From contig JAAEQD010000313.1 of assembly GCA_024231855.1 (NCBI GenBank), positions 1 to 43,254 on the forward strand: a DNA stretch of 43,254 nt, given 5' to 3'. A program made the position numbers and the translations under genes. The first letter of the stretch is position 1; each line of letters starts with the position of its first letter. This document shows, piece by piece, positions 8,708 through 16,145 of the stretch. The notes below the pieces were generated by a model. It was given only the letters and a program-made list of their open reading frames with translations. It made no database searches and was not told the origin of the DNA. Origin of the DNA: Candidatus Zixiibacteriota bacterium (GTDB lineage: Bacteria > Zixibacteria > MSB-5A5 > UBA10806 > 4484-95).

Positions 8708-9856
8708 GTGATGGATAATGTAAAAGTATACAATTTAATCGATTCGCTTGGCGAATTACAGCGTATTGCGCCTCAACTTATTGCTGAAAAGGCAGTTAAA
8801 GGTATAGTCGATTTTTGCGCCCCGGTTGCTATTTCTGTGAAAATTCTTTCGCCCGGAATGAAGCCAATCGAGAAATCCGTGGGTACCTCGTCACATCTCG
8901 AAATCCTCAAGAAATATGAGAATAAGTTTAAGGGGCTCGATGTGGCCTCGGCGGAATTCGCTTTGGATTTTGCCAGAGGGCAAATAATAAATTGTGTATC
9001 TATAAGACACCCAAAGGAATATAGCGGTTTGATTTCTGTTTTGACCGACGCGGAAAGCCCATCCAAACATATAATTAGGCAAATTATCGATCTTTATACC
9101 GGAAATATAATCCTGGCCCTGAGTCTAAGATCATTGGAGCGATATTTCAATATCATGGAGTTTATCGAGAAGGTATTCCCGGAATTGAGACATTTTAACG
9201 TTGAGGGGATTTTAATTTATAGAGAAGAAAATCCTCAAAAAGCTTACTGGATCGAGCAAAATGAAAAAAAACAAGTTGCAATAGATGGTAAATTGATGAA
9301 ATTGTTTGCAGACAATTCCGAAAATCTGGATACCGAATTAAGCGATGAAATCCATTCGATGGCGTTTTCCAAGCATAAATTTAAAAATATTGCCTGGCAT
9401 AGGTTTTCTCTTGGCGGTAAAAAAATAATCTGTCTATTTGCCGGTAAATTCAAGAAGAGCGAGTTAGTATTTTCAAAATTCAGGAGTCTGGTCGCCGATA
9501 TTGACCAGCCTACCGGTTATAATGATATTGTCCAGGCATTTAGGCGTCTTAAAGAGGATCATAAACAAGTCGTTAAGGGTGAACGAGTTGCCGCAATACT
9601 CGAAACGGCGGTAGCTATAAATCATGAGATAAATAATCCTCTCACCGCTGTTTTAGGCAATACTCAACTGCTTCTTTTGCAGGAGGACCAATTGCCGGAA
9701 GAGGTTATCGTTAAAATTAAAGTCATCGAAAAAAGTGCATTGAGAATTCGTCAGGTCACACAAAAACTAATGTCAGTAGTGGAGCCTGTGACAACGAGTT
9801 ACACAGATAGTCTGGAGATGCTGGATATAAAAAAGAGTTCTATTCCGGATCAGTAA
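8708..9856 (+). CDS. HisKA-domain protein without a histidine-kinase ATPase domain
   Basis: A 382-residue protein starting at GTG 8708 or ATG 8711 (MDNVKVYNLID). Residues 1-130 look like a GAF-like sensor and 160-270 form a further alpha/beta region I do not recognise. Residues about 295-365 are a HisKA dimerisation domain with the H-box AVAINHEINNPLTAVLGNTQ. The chain ends after VVEPVTTSYTDSLEMLD, the linker that normally leads into HATPase_c; no N-, G1- or G2-box follows in any frame before the next gene. It could be phosphorylated in trans, act as a phosphotransfer or dimerisation partner, or be a decayed kinase. The other kinases here (20208-22304, 22273-23643) are intact. Confidence 0.8.
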   Translation: MMDNVKVYNLIDSLGELQRIAPQLIAEKAVKGIVDFCAPVAISVKILSPGMKPIEKSVGTSSHLEILKKYENKFKGLDVASAEFALDFARGQIINCVSIRHPKEYSGLISVLTDAESPSKHIIRQIIDLYTGNIILALSLRSLERYFNIMEFIEKVFPELRHFNVEGILIYREENPQKAYWIEQNEKKQVAIDGKLMKLFADNSENLDTELSDEIHSMAFSKHKFKNIAWHRFSLGGKKIICLFAGKFKKSELVFSKFRSLVADIDQPTGYNDIVQAFRRLKEDHKQVVKGERVAAILETAVAINHEINNPLTAVLGNTQLLLLQEDQLPEEVIVKIKVIEKSALRIRQVTQKLMSVVEPVTTSYTDSLEMLDIKKSSIPDQ

Positions 9857-9980
9857 ATATAAAATACCAAGAATATTGGAGTTAAGCTAAGGTTTTAAGG
9901 TTAAATGTAACGGTATTACGATTTAGGGTAACAAAATGCAGAAAAAATCACTTTTTAATTGTATTATCGCACTATTACTA

Positions 9981-10026
9981 TTGACAAATCCATAAATCTG
10001 CTTATTTTTAGTCAGATAGTTTTATC
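9981..10026 (+). promoter_or_regulatory. Promoter and GATA-N4-TATC palindrome upstream of the 539-residue secreted protein
   Basis: TTGACA (9981-9986), 16 bases, then TATTTT (10003-10008). The palindromic element GATAGTTTTATC lies at 10015-10026, where transcription should start. An upstream block GTATTATCGC (9961-9970) and all these elements recur before the paralogue at 12904. Confidence 0.5.
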
Positions 10027-10096
10027 CAGAAGTGAGATGATGAATTACGAATTACAAATAAACGAAAACAAAGTAAAATAAACATAGGAGGTAAGT

Positions 10097-11716
10097 TTGA
10101 CAGCAAAGAAATTGAGTAGTTATTTAATTGCTGGAATCGTTCTCTTCACGTTGGCATTTATGCCAAGCATTAGCCACGGACAGGATAGGGACAGCATCTC
10201 GGTTCGCTATGGTGGACCCAATGGCGGAACTATCAATGTTGATCTTGATCAGCACGTAGATCTTCCTGTTTTCATTTTTACCGGCAGCAATAATTGGGTT
10301 GCGGATATCCACCTGGTTCTTGGCGCCAATCTTCAGTACATCGATAGTCTTCTGAGCGAAACTGAAGGCGAAGCGTTGTACCCTTTCACCGAGTGGGATT
10401 TCGCGTCTTTCTCCGAACGTTATGATGATGCGCAACCTGAAGGCTGGGCGTCGCAAGCGTTTTTCGGTTGGGCAAGAATTACCCCCGATGTCGAGAGCCC
10501 GTATCTTCACACACCGGTTCCCAGTCAAGTCTTATCTTTTGTTTACAAAACCAACGATGATGTAAACAATATAGGCGATGACGCTATGGCTATCGGTCCC
10601 GGCAACAGTCCATTCCAGGGACCTTCGAATGCCGGTGATACTCTCGGCGAATTAGGCTATGAAGTTGTTGAAGTCTTTGCCACGTTCCATTTCGTAGGTG
10701 GCGGTTATATTGAAGGTATAGTTTCAACCACTGGCGGCGACCCGATTGAAGGCGCCAGTGTTGTTAATATAGAAACCGGCAAAGAAACATTCACGGATGA
10801 TACCGGATTCTATCATATGGGCCTCTACCCCGGTACGCATAACTTCACTTATTCCCATCCCGATTTCTTGCCGGCGGATGTTTCCGATATCGATATTGTA
10901 GTTGATGTGACCGTTACCCAGGATGTGAACCTGCAACAGCTCGGTATTATTAGCGGCGAGGTATCCGATAATGATGGCGATCCTATCGAGGGCGTGACGG
11001 TTTCTACTGAAGGCGCAACCGATATGACGGGCGCTGATGGTACATACTCTTTAACTGGACTTGCAGCCGGTAGCTACGATGTTACTTTCTCGCATGATGA
11101 TTATATTGATGAAACCGTTAGCGGTGTCGACGTCGAGATCGACGCGACGACGTTCGTTGATGTTACATTGCATCAAAACGGCGGTCTCATGGGAACGGTT
11201 TCTGACCTTTACACCGGAGATCCTATTGAAGGCATCGTAGTAACAATTGACGGTGAATCTGATAATACCGATAACAGTGGTAACTATATGATCCCGGACA
11301 TTGCCGAAGGCACGTACCCTGTAACGTTTTCGCATCCGGATTATTTTGATACAACGATTACGGGTGTAGTTATCGTCCTGGACGATTATACTGTACTAGA
11401 TATGTTATTGGATGATATTGTCGGTATCGATGATTACAATTCATCAATGCCTTCGGTATTCTCAATCAAGCAGAATTACCCCAATCCGTTCAATGCCAAT
11501 ACCACTATCGATTATGGTATCCCTGAAGACGCTACCGTTACTATCGATGTTTATGACCTTCTTGGCCGTCGCGTAGCCACGTTGGTTGATGGTTTCCAGA
11601 CAGCCGGTTATCACACGATTTCCTGGAATGCCGGAAATATGACATCCGGTATGTATTTCTATAAGATTCAGGCCAACGATTATGTTGAGCAGAAATCGAT
11701 GATGCTTCTTAAATAG
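10097..11716 (+). CDS. Secreted cohesin-like / CarboxypepD_reg protein with C-terminal sorting domain
   Basis: A 539-residue protein starting at TTG, chosen because of a strong TAGGAGGT and because the paralogue's ATG aligns there. Residues 1-29 are a signal peptide (LIAGIVLFTLAFMPSISHGQ). Residues 30-210 form a beta-rich domain (GGTINVDLDQHVDLPVFI, VADIHLVLGANLQYIDSLL) that resembles cohesin-type Ig folds, without a firm match. Three CarboxypepD_reg-like repeats follow at about 208-290, 288-365 and 362-442, each with GDPIEG and G-x-Y-x-PG/AG-x-Y. The last about 85 residues (QNYPNPFNANTTIDYGIPED to KSMMLLK) are a FlgD-Ig/type IX secretion sorting domain, implying export to the cell surface. 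The paralogue at 12904 has one repeat fewer. The function is unknown; binding or scaffolding is plausible. Confidence 0.85.
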   Translation: MTAKKLSSYLIAGIVLFTLAFMPSISHGQDRDSISVRYGGPNGGTINVDLDQHVDLPVFIFTGSNNWVADIHLVLGANLQYIDSLLSETEGEALYPFTEWDFASFSERYDDAQPEGWASQAFFGWARITPDVESPYLHTPVPSQVLSFVYKTNDDVNNIGDDAMAIGPGNSPFQGPSNAGDTLGELGYEVVEVFATFHFVGGGYIEGIVSTTGGDPIEGASVVNIETGKETFTDDTGFYHMGLYPGTHNFTYSHPDFLPADVSDIDIVVDVTVTQDVNLQQLGIISGEVSDNDGDPIEGVTVSTEGATDMTGADGTYSLTGLAAGSYDVTFSHDDYIDETVSGVDVEIDATTFVDVTLHQNGGLMGTVSDLYTGDPIEGIVVTIDGESDNTDNSGNYMIPDIAEGTYPVTFSHPDYFDTTITGVVIVLDDYTVLDMLLDDIVGIDDYNSSMPSVFSIKQNYPNPFNANTTIDYGIPEDATVTIDVYDLLGRRVATLVDGFQTAGYHTISWNAGNMTSGMYFYKIQANDYVEQKSMMLLK

Positions 11717-11741
11717 CATCGATCAATAATTAGTCTATCAA

Positions 11742-11767
11742 AGCCCCGATTAGTCGGGGCTTTTTTT
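11742..11767 (+). terminator. Rho-independent terminator
   Basis: A perfect 8-bp stem, AGCCCCGA/TCGGGGCT with a TTAG loop, is followed by seven T's, 25 bases after the stop of the gene ending at 11716. It separates that gene from the proline dehydrogenase gene. Confidence 0.92.
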
Positions 11768-11889
11768 GTAGGAGTAAGATTGCTTAATATCCCTGTTGAT
11801 CCGTTTGCCTCATAAAACTTTGATAAATATTTCACTTGATTATTTGCTCTGACAATCTTAGATTGCGTCTACTTTGGGAGGAGGTTTGA

Positions 11890-12738
11890 GTGCGATTTTT
11901 AACATTTTTAGCCCGAAGATTCATTGCCGGAGAGACCGTTGAACAAGCAATTACTGCTGTAAAGCAATTGAACGGCTCAGGCATGAGCGCTACTCTCGAT
12001 ATACTGGGAGAAAATGTGACATCCCAGGAAATGGCTATACGGACCGCCGACAGCTACATAAAGATTCTCCAGACAATCGCCAAAACTGGCATAGATTCCA
12101 ATATCTCGCTTAAGTTGACACAGATGGGATTGGATATTTCCGATCAATTCTGTTTCGATAACGTCAGCCGCATTCTTGATAAGGCTACCGAACTGGATAT
12201 CTTCAGCCGAATAGATATGGAAGGCTCTGATTACACGGAAAGAACGCTACAACTCGTCTACAGATGGCATGAGAAATACAAAAATATCGGCACCGTGATC
12301 CAGAGCTATCTTTACCGCTCGGAAAACGATATCAAGGAACTCAACAAACGTAAGATCAGGGTCAGGTTATGTAAGGGCGCTTATAAGGAACCGGGATCGG
12401 TGGCTTTCCAGTCGAAAGATGAAGTCAACGATAATTATACTAAGCTGACCAATTTGCTTCTAAAGGATGGCGTCTACCCGGCCATTGCCAGCCATGATGG
12501 GGCTATGATTCAGGCGGCGCTGGAAGCCTCGAAAACATACGATAAAGGCAAGGATGATTTTGAATTCCAGTTGCTGTATGGCGTAAACCGTTCGGCCCAA
12601 CGGGAACTGACCGATCATGATTACCGGGTACGTATCTACACGCCTTTCGGATCGCACTGGCTGCCCTATTTCACAAGGCGACTGCGAGAACGCAAAGAGA
12701 ACGTGTTGTTTATCGCCAAGCATTTCTTTAAAGATTGA
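11890..12738 (+). CDS. Proline dehydrogenase (monofunctional, FAD)
   Basis: A 282-residue enzyme that oxidises proline to pyrroline-5-carboxylate with FAD. Motifs of the TIM-barrel family appear in order: TLDILGENV (about 36-44), SLKLTQMG (about 72-80), RIDMEG, QSYLYRSE, RVRLCKGAYKEP, ASHD, FQLLYGV, and the C-terminal RIYTPFGSHWLPYFTRRLRER that lines the proline site. The length fits the short monofunctional type, with no P5C dehydrogenase domain and no rocA-like gene nearby. It starts at GTG after GGGAGGAGG. It lies between two paralogous secreted-protein genes and is separated from the first by a terminator, so it is probably its own unit. Confidence 0.93.
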   Translation: MRFLTFLARRFIAGETVEQAITAVKQLNGSGMSATLDILGENVTSQEMAIRTADSYIKILQTIAKTGIDSNISLKLTQMGLDISDQFCFDNVSRILDKATELDIFSRIDMEGSDYTERTLQLVYRWHEKYKNIGTVIQSYLYRSENDIKELNKRKIRVRLCKGAYKEPGSVAFQSKDEVNDNYTKLTNLLLKDGVYPAIASHDGAMIQAALEASKTYDKGKDDFEFQLLYGVNRSAQRELTDHDYRVRIYTPFGSHWLPYFTRRLRERKENVLFIAKHFFKD

Positions 12739-12803
12739 TAAAATCGGCGGCCGTCAAAATGAGTAAGTATCATTATTGACAGTATTATCGCGCTAAATTA
12801 CTG

Positions 12804-12849
12804 TTGACAATCTTATAGTTTAAATTATCTTTAATGCGATAGTTTTATC
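12804..12849 (+). promoter_or_regulatory. Promoter and GATA-N4-TATC palindrome upstream of the 461-residue paralogue
   Basis: TTGACA (12804-12809), 16 bases, then TATCTT (12826-12831), and the palindromic element GATAGTTTTATC at 12838-12849. GTATTATCGC (12782-12791) precedes it. The order and spacing match the region before 10097, so the promoter was duplicated with the gene or is under shared selection. Confidence 0.5.
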
Positions 12850-12903
12850 TATTCGCGAAACAGCCAATTAGAATTTTCAAGTGAATGAGTATCGGAGGTA
12901 GAT

Positions 12904-14289
12904 ATGACTGCAAGGAAATTGAGTAAGTATCTTATCGCCGGAATAGTACTATTCATGTTGGCCTTAATGCCCGGTATCAGCCATGGACAGCTTAGTGATA
13001 GTATCTCTGTTCGCTACGGAGAGGTGAATGGCGGAACCATAAATGTCGATCTCGATCAGCGAGTTGATATTCCCGTTTATATTCAAACAGGCTTATATAA
13101 TTATGTAGCGGATATCCATCTGGTTTTGGGCGCTAATCTTCAGTATATAGATAGTCTTCTGAGCGATACTGAAGGCGATATATTGTACCCGTTTAATGAG
13201 TGGGATTTTGCGGCTTTCTCCGAACGCTTTGATGACACCCAACCTGAGGGCTGGGCCTCCCAAGCCTTTATCGGTTGGGCCAGAATTACTCCGGATTCTG
13301 AGAATCCTTGGCTGTACACAACAGTTCCAACTCACTGCCTCACTTTTGTTTTTAAGACCAATGATGACGTCAACAACATAGGCGATGACGCTATAGCAAT
13401 CGGACCTGGCAACAGCCCATACGGGGGTCCTTCGTCTGCCGGCGATACTCTCGGTGGCTATGGCTTTGAAGTTGTTGAGCTTTTTTCCACATTCCATTTC
13501 GATGGCGGCGGTTATATTGAAGGGATTGTATCAACCGTGGGCGGTGATCCGATTGAAAACGTCTGCGTTCTTAATATTGAAACCGACAAGGAAGCATACA
13601 CTGATAATGAAGGCTTCTATCATATGGGCCTCTACCCCGGCACTCACGATATGATTTTTACTCATGATGATTTTTTACCTGAACACATTTCGGATGTAGT
13701 GGTTGAAATTGACATGACGACAACCGTTAATGATACGATGCATCAAACGGGTGGTATAATGGGAACTGTCACCCGTTGGGGCAGCGGTAATCCCCTAGAG
13801 GACGTACTTGTGTCAATATTGAACGGCGACTATGATACTACCGATGAATTTGGAAATTACGCTCTTACCGATCTGCAGCCCGGTACATATGATGTATACT
13901 TTTCTCACCCGGATCATTATGATTCTGTTGTAACGGATGTTGAGGTTTTTCTGGATGACTATACAGTGCTTGATATGGAATTGGATATTATAGTCGGTAT
14001 CAATGATATTTCCTTAGCCATGCCGACGGTATTCTCAATCGGCCAGAATTACCCCAATCCGTTCAACGCTAAAACGTCAATCGAATATAGTATCCCTGAA
14101 AACGCGGCTGTTACTATCGACGTATATGACTTGCATGGTCGCCATGTAACAACTTTGGTTAATGGGTTCCAGACCGCCGGTTATCATACGGTTTCCTGGA
14201 ATGCCGGTAATATGACATCCGGAATATATTTTTACAAAATTCAGGTCAACGATTATATTGAGCAAAAATCGATGTTACTACTTAAATAA
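12904..14289 (+). CDS. Secreted cohesin-like / CarboxypepD_reg protein, paralogue with two repeats
   Basis: A 461-residue paralogue of the 10097-11716 product, with an ATG after ATCGGAGGTAG. The signal peptide (LIAGIVLFMLALMPGISHGQ) and the cohesin-like domain (residues 30-210) are highly similar. Only two CarboxypepD_reg-like repeats follow (GGGYIEGIVSTVGGDPIEN and GIMGTVTRWGSGNPLED), against three in the sister. The C-terminal sorting domain (GQNYPNPFNAKTSIEYSIPE to KSMLLLK) is kept. Loss or gain of one repeat module is the main difference. It is probably secreted and surface-attached, with unknown ligands. Confidence 0.85.
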   Translation: MTARKLSKYLIAGIVLFMLALMPGISHGQLSDSISVRYGEVNGGTINVDLDQRVDIPVYIQTGLYNYVADIHLVLGANLQYIDSLLSDTEGDILYPFNEWDFAAFSERFDDTQPEGWASQAFIGWARITPDSENPWLYTTVPTHCLTFVFKTNDDVNNIGDDAIAIGPGNSPYGGPSSAGDTLGGYGFEVVELFSTFHFDGGGYIEGIVSTVGGDPIENVCVLNIETDKEAYTDNEGFYHMGLYPGTHDMIFTHDDFLPEHISDVVVEIDMTTTVNDTMHQTGGIMGTVTRWGSGNPLEDVLVSILNGDYDTTDEFGNYALTDLQPGTYDVYFSHPDHYDSVVTDVEVFLDDYTVLDMELDIIVGINDISLAMPTVFSIGQNYPNPFNAKTSIEYSIPENAAVTIDVYDLHGRHVTTLVNGFQTAGYHTVSWNAGNMTSGIYFYKIQVNDYIEQKSMLLLK

Positions 14290-14293
14290 CATA

Positions 14294-14322
14294 CAAAAAA
14301 ATATCCGGCCAAAGCCGGATAT
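14294..14322 (-). terminator. Hairpin terminator for the minus-strand gene ending at 14350
   Basis: A perfect 9-bp stem ATATCCGGC/GCCGGATAT (14301-14309 and 14314-14322) with a 4-base loop is flanked on its left by seven A's, which read as a T-run on the minus strand. It lies between convergent genes and may also slow plus-strand transcription. Confidence 0.85.
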
Positions 14323-14349
14323 TCATGTAACTCAATATACTGAATAAAA

Positions 14350-14817
14350 TCAGAACAGTTCGCCCAGCTTTTCAGCCACCATCTCCAATATGCGTTGATC
14401 ATCATCTTTGAAGGCATCGGGATTATCCGAATCGATATCGATCTCCCCTACTATACTGCCGTTTTTGGATATCGGGACGACGATTTCCGATTTGGTGGCT
14501 ACCGAGCAGGCCAGGTAGCGGCTGTCGGCGTTGACGTCGGGAACAACTATAGTCTTGCCCTCGCGAACGGCCGCGCCGCAGATACCGTTATCAACCGGTA
14601 TGGTGACATGCGGAGACGGATCGCCGCGATATGGGCCAAGCTTCAGAACGCCGTCCTCGAGGATATAAATGCCGGTCCAGTTGAAATGCTTATAATTGGA
14701 GGCCAACAAGCCTATTACTCCTTCAAGCGCGGAATGGCGGCTACTGGCGGTCTGAATAAAATCTTCGACCATGCCGAGAAGTTGCTGTTGGTTTACAGAA
14801 GGCATGAAATTATCCAT
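14350..14817 (-). CDS. GAF-domain protein, probable free methionine-(R)-sulfoxide reductase
   Basis: A 155-residue single GAF domain. The segments HFNWTGIYILEDGVLKLGPY, IPVDNGICGAAVREG and YLACSVATKSEIVVPI match the fRMsr (MsrC/YebR) family in order and spacing. Two of the three family cysteines are present, in GICG and LACS (the latter at the catalytic position). The third, usually just before the IPV strand, is absent (DPSPHVTIPV), so the reducing cycle may differ. It would reduce free methionine-R-sulfoxide. The ATG follows AAGGAGAGG, and the gene lies 17 bp after the URO-D-like gene, probably one operon. Confidence 0.75.
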   Translation of the reverse strand: MDNFMPSVNQQQLLGMVEDFIQTASSRHSALEGVIGLLASNYKHFNWTGIYILEDGVLKLGPYRGDPSPHVTIPVDNGICGAAVREGKTIVVPDVNADSRYLACSVATKSEIVVPISKNGSIVGEIDIDSDNPDAFKDDDQRILEMVAEKLGELF

Positions 14818-14834
14818 AATGCCTCTCCTTTATA

Positions 14835-15794
14835 TTAATCTTTTTCTCTCAAAGCTCTGATATTCTCCTGTTTAGTGCCGAGTTTCATCGTGCATCCCGG
14901 GCCAATTATCAATCGATGATCGCCGGCATCCGCCAGAGACTCTTTTTTCTGTTTGATAACATCTTCGGGAGTCCCTTTAATCAGGGTATCGAGATGATCG
15001 ACGCCGCCCAAAAAGGGCTGGGAGAATATTTTATCAGCCTGGGCGAAATCCATGTTGCCCGGTTCGAATTTATTCCAGCTTAAAATATCAAAAGGATAAC
15101 CATTAAACATCGGCAGCATGTTGTATCCCATACAAACATGCAGAATATTCATCTCGGCGCCTTCAGCCTTGGCCAGCACCCTGAGGTCATATGGCGTGCC
15201 GTAACGTGAATATTGCTCTTCGGTGATATTTTTTCGGGTTGCCCATTCGGTGGTCGCGAAGTAGATACCGGTAATGCCCAATCCCATCAGCTTCTCGACA
15301 TACTTTTCGAGAGTTAGAGTAACCGCTTCCAGGGCGGTTTCCAGATTATCGCCGGGATTCATCATTTCAATAAAGGCATCATCGGATTCGGTCAAATCTG
15401 CGACTATAGATAAAGGCGAAAAAATAGTCTGGAAAAAATGTAATTTGCCGACCAGACCGTTACTAATTAGCTCTACGGCTCTAAGTTGTTCGCCATAGCT
15501 GCCCTGTGTCGGATCAAGCGGCTTGATAGCGGGCCAGTCCGCCGGTGATGATACCGGTGAACTCAGGCGAAGGTGTTTGCCTCCCGGACGGCCGCCAAAT
15601 TTAAACCTGACACCCCAATCCTCCACAAAATATCCGGCCCGAGGATTGATTTTCATGAAATCCCAATCGTACTCATGCTGGAATTCCAGCATTACATCGG
15701 CCAGATCTTCAGCCGTAGTTTCGCGATCGTAAAAGTGATTCCAGGCCGAGATCGGTGGTCTATCTATCTCTCCGCCCGAGAGCAGATTTTTCAA
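14835..15794 (-). CDS. Uroporphyrinogen decarboxylase-superfamily protein, methyltransferase-like
   Basis: About 319 residues from the TTG at 15794. The N-terminal GGEIDRPPISAW matches the URO-D superfamily. The C-terminal half has LHVCMG (His-x-Cys) and later GPGCTMKLGTKQENIRAL, giving the HxC...C zinc pattern of MtaA/MtbA/CmuA corrinoid methyltransferases, and GTPEDV between them. It is therefore more likely a methyl-transfer enzyme than HemE. The start is uncertain: the frame stays open upstream to a TAA at 15828, encoding LLNHKKRL, which fits the family's first helix, but there is no ATG, GTG or TTG there (only a CTG at 15824). The product or donor is unknown. Neighbours acting on methionine or folate suggest a role in methyl transfer. 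Confidence 0.78.
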   Translation of the reverse strand: MKNLLSGGEIDRPPISAWNHFYDRETTAEDLADVMLEFQHEYDWDFMKINPRAGYFVEDWGVRFKFGGRPGGKHLRLSSPVSSPADWPAIKPLDPTQGSYGEQLRAVELISNGLVGKLHFFQTIFSPLSIVADLTESDDAFIEMMNPGDNLETALEAVTLTLEKYVEKLMGLGITGIYFATTEWATRKNITEEQYSRYGTPYDLRVLAKAEGAEMNILHVCMGYNMLPMFNGYPFDILSWNKFEPGNMDFAQADKIFSQPFLGGVDHLDTLIKGTPEDVIKQKKESLADAGDHRLIIGPGCTMKLGTKQENIRALREKD

Positions 15795-16145
15795 TCTTTT
15801 TTTATGATTTAGTAGTGTTGCCAGAGTTTAGGCCCTTATAAAATTAGCCCAAAAGAATAGTAAAGCACGGCTATCTTTTGGGTCGTCGTCCGTCCTAAAA
15901 ACGAATTTAAACTAAAAAACCAACGGCCTATTGTCAAGCTAAATGCTTAAAAAATAATAGCTTGTGAAAGATAGCACAAGCTGTGCATAAATGCCTGAAT
16001 TGCCGGATATTTAACTTGATACTGGATGCTATTTTAGGACGGTTTATATACATTAAGATCAATTTCTCGGATTACCGGCATTTCGTAAACAGAGCGCTAA
16101 CCTCTTTGAAATTATTTAATAGCAGGTTGAATGGGTGTTATTTGT
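15795..16145. other. 351-bp intergenic region with two hairpins
   Basis: No gene is seen. A strong imperfect hairpin at 15848-15882 (CCCAAAAGA-A-TAG against CTATCTTTTGGG, one bulged A, 10-base loop) lies just upstream of the URO-D-like gene on the minus strand and could be a leader structure. A second hairpin at 15948-15982 looks like a terminator (listed separately). The region should contain the promoter of the 15794 gene; none stands out. Confidence 0.5.
15948..15982 (-). terminator. Probable terminator of the homocysteine methyltransferase/MTHFR gene
   Basis: On the minus strand the 8-bp stem AGCTTGTG/CACAAGCT with an 8-base loop is followed by ATTATTTTTTA. It lies about 160 bases after the stop at 16146. 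Confidence 0.6.

Noticed and set aside
14835..15794. Assignment as HemE, uroporphyrinogen decarboxylase of haem synthesis
   Set aside because: The HxC...C zinc pattern and C-terminal PGC-x-x-x...ENIRAL fit the methyltransferase branch better, and no other haem gene is present.
15890..16042. An 11-bp inverted repeat (CCGTCCTAAAA and TTTTAGGACGG) 131 bp apart
   Set aside because: It is short and distant, with no transposase or duplication flanks; likely chance or too weak to call.
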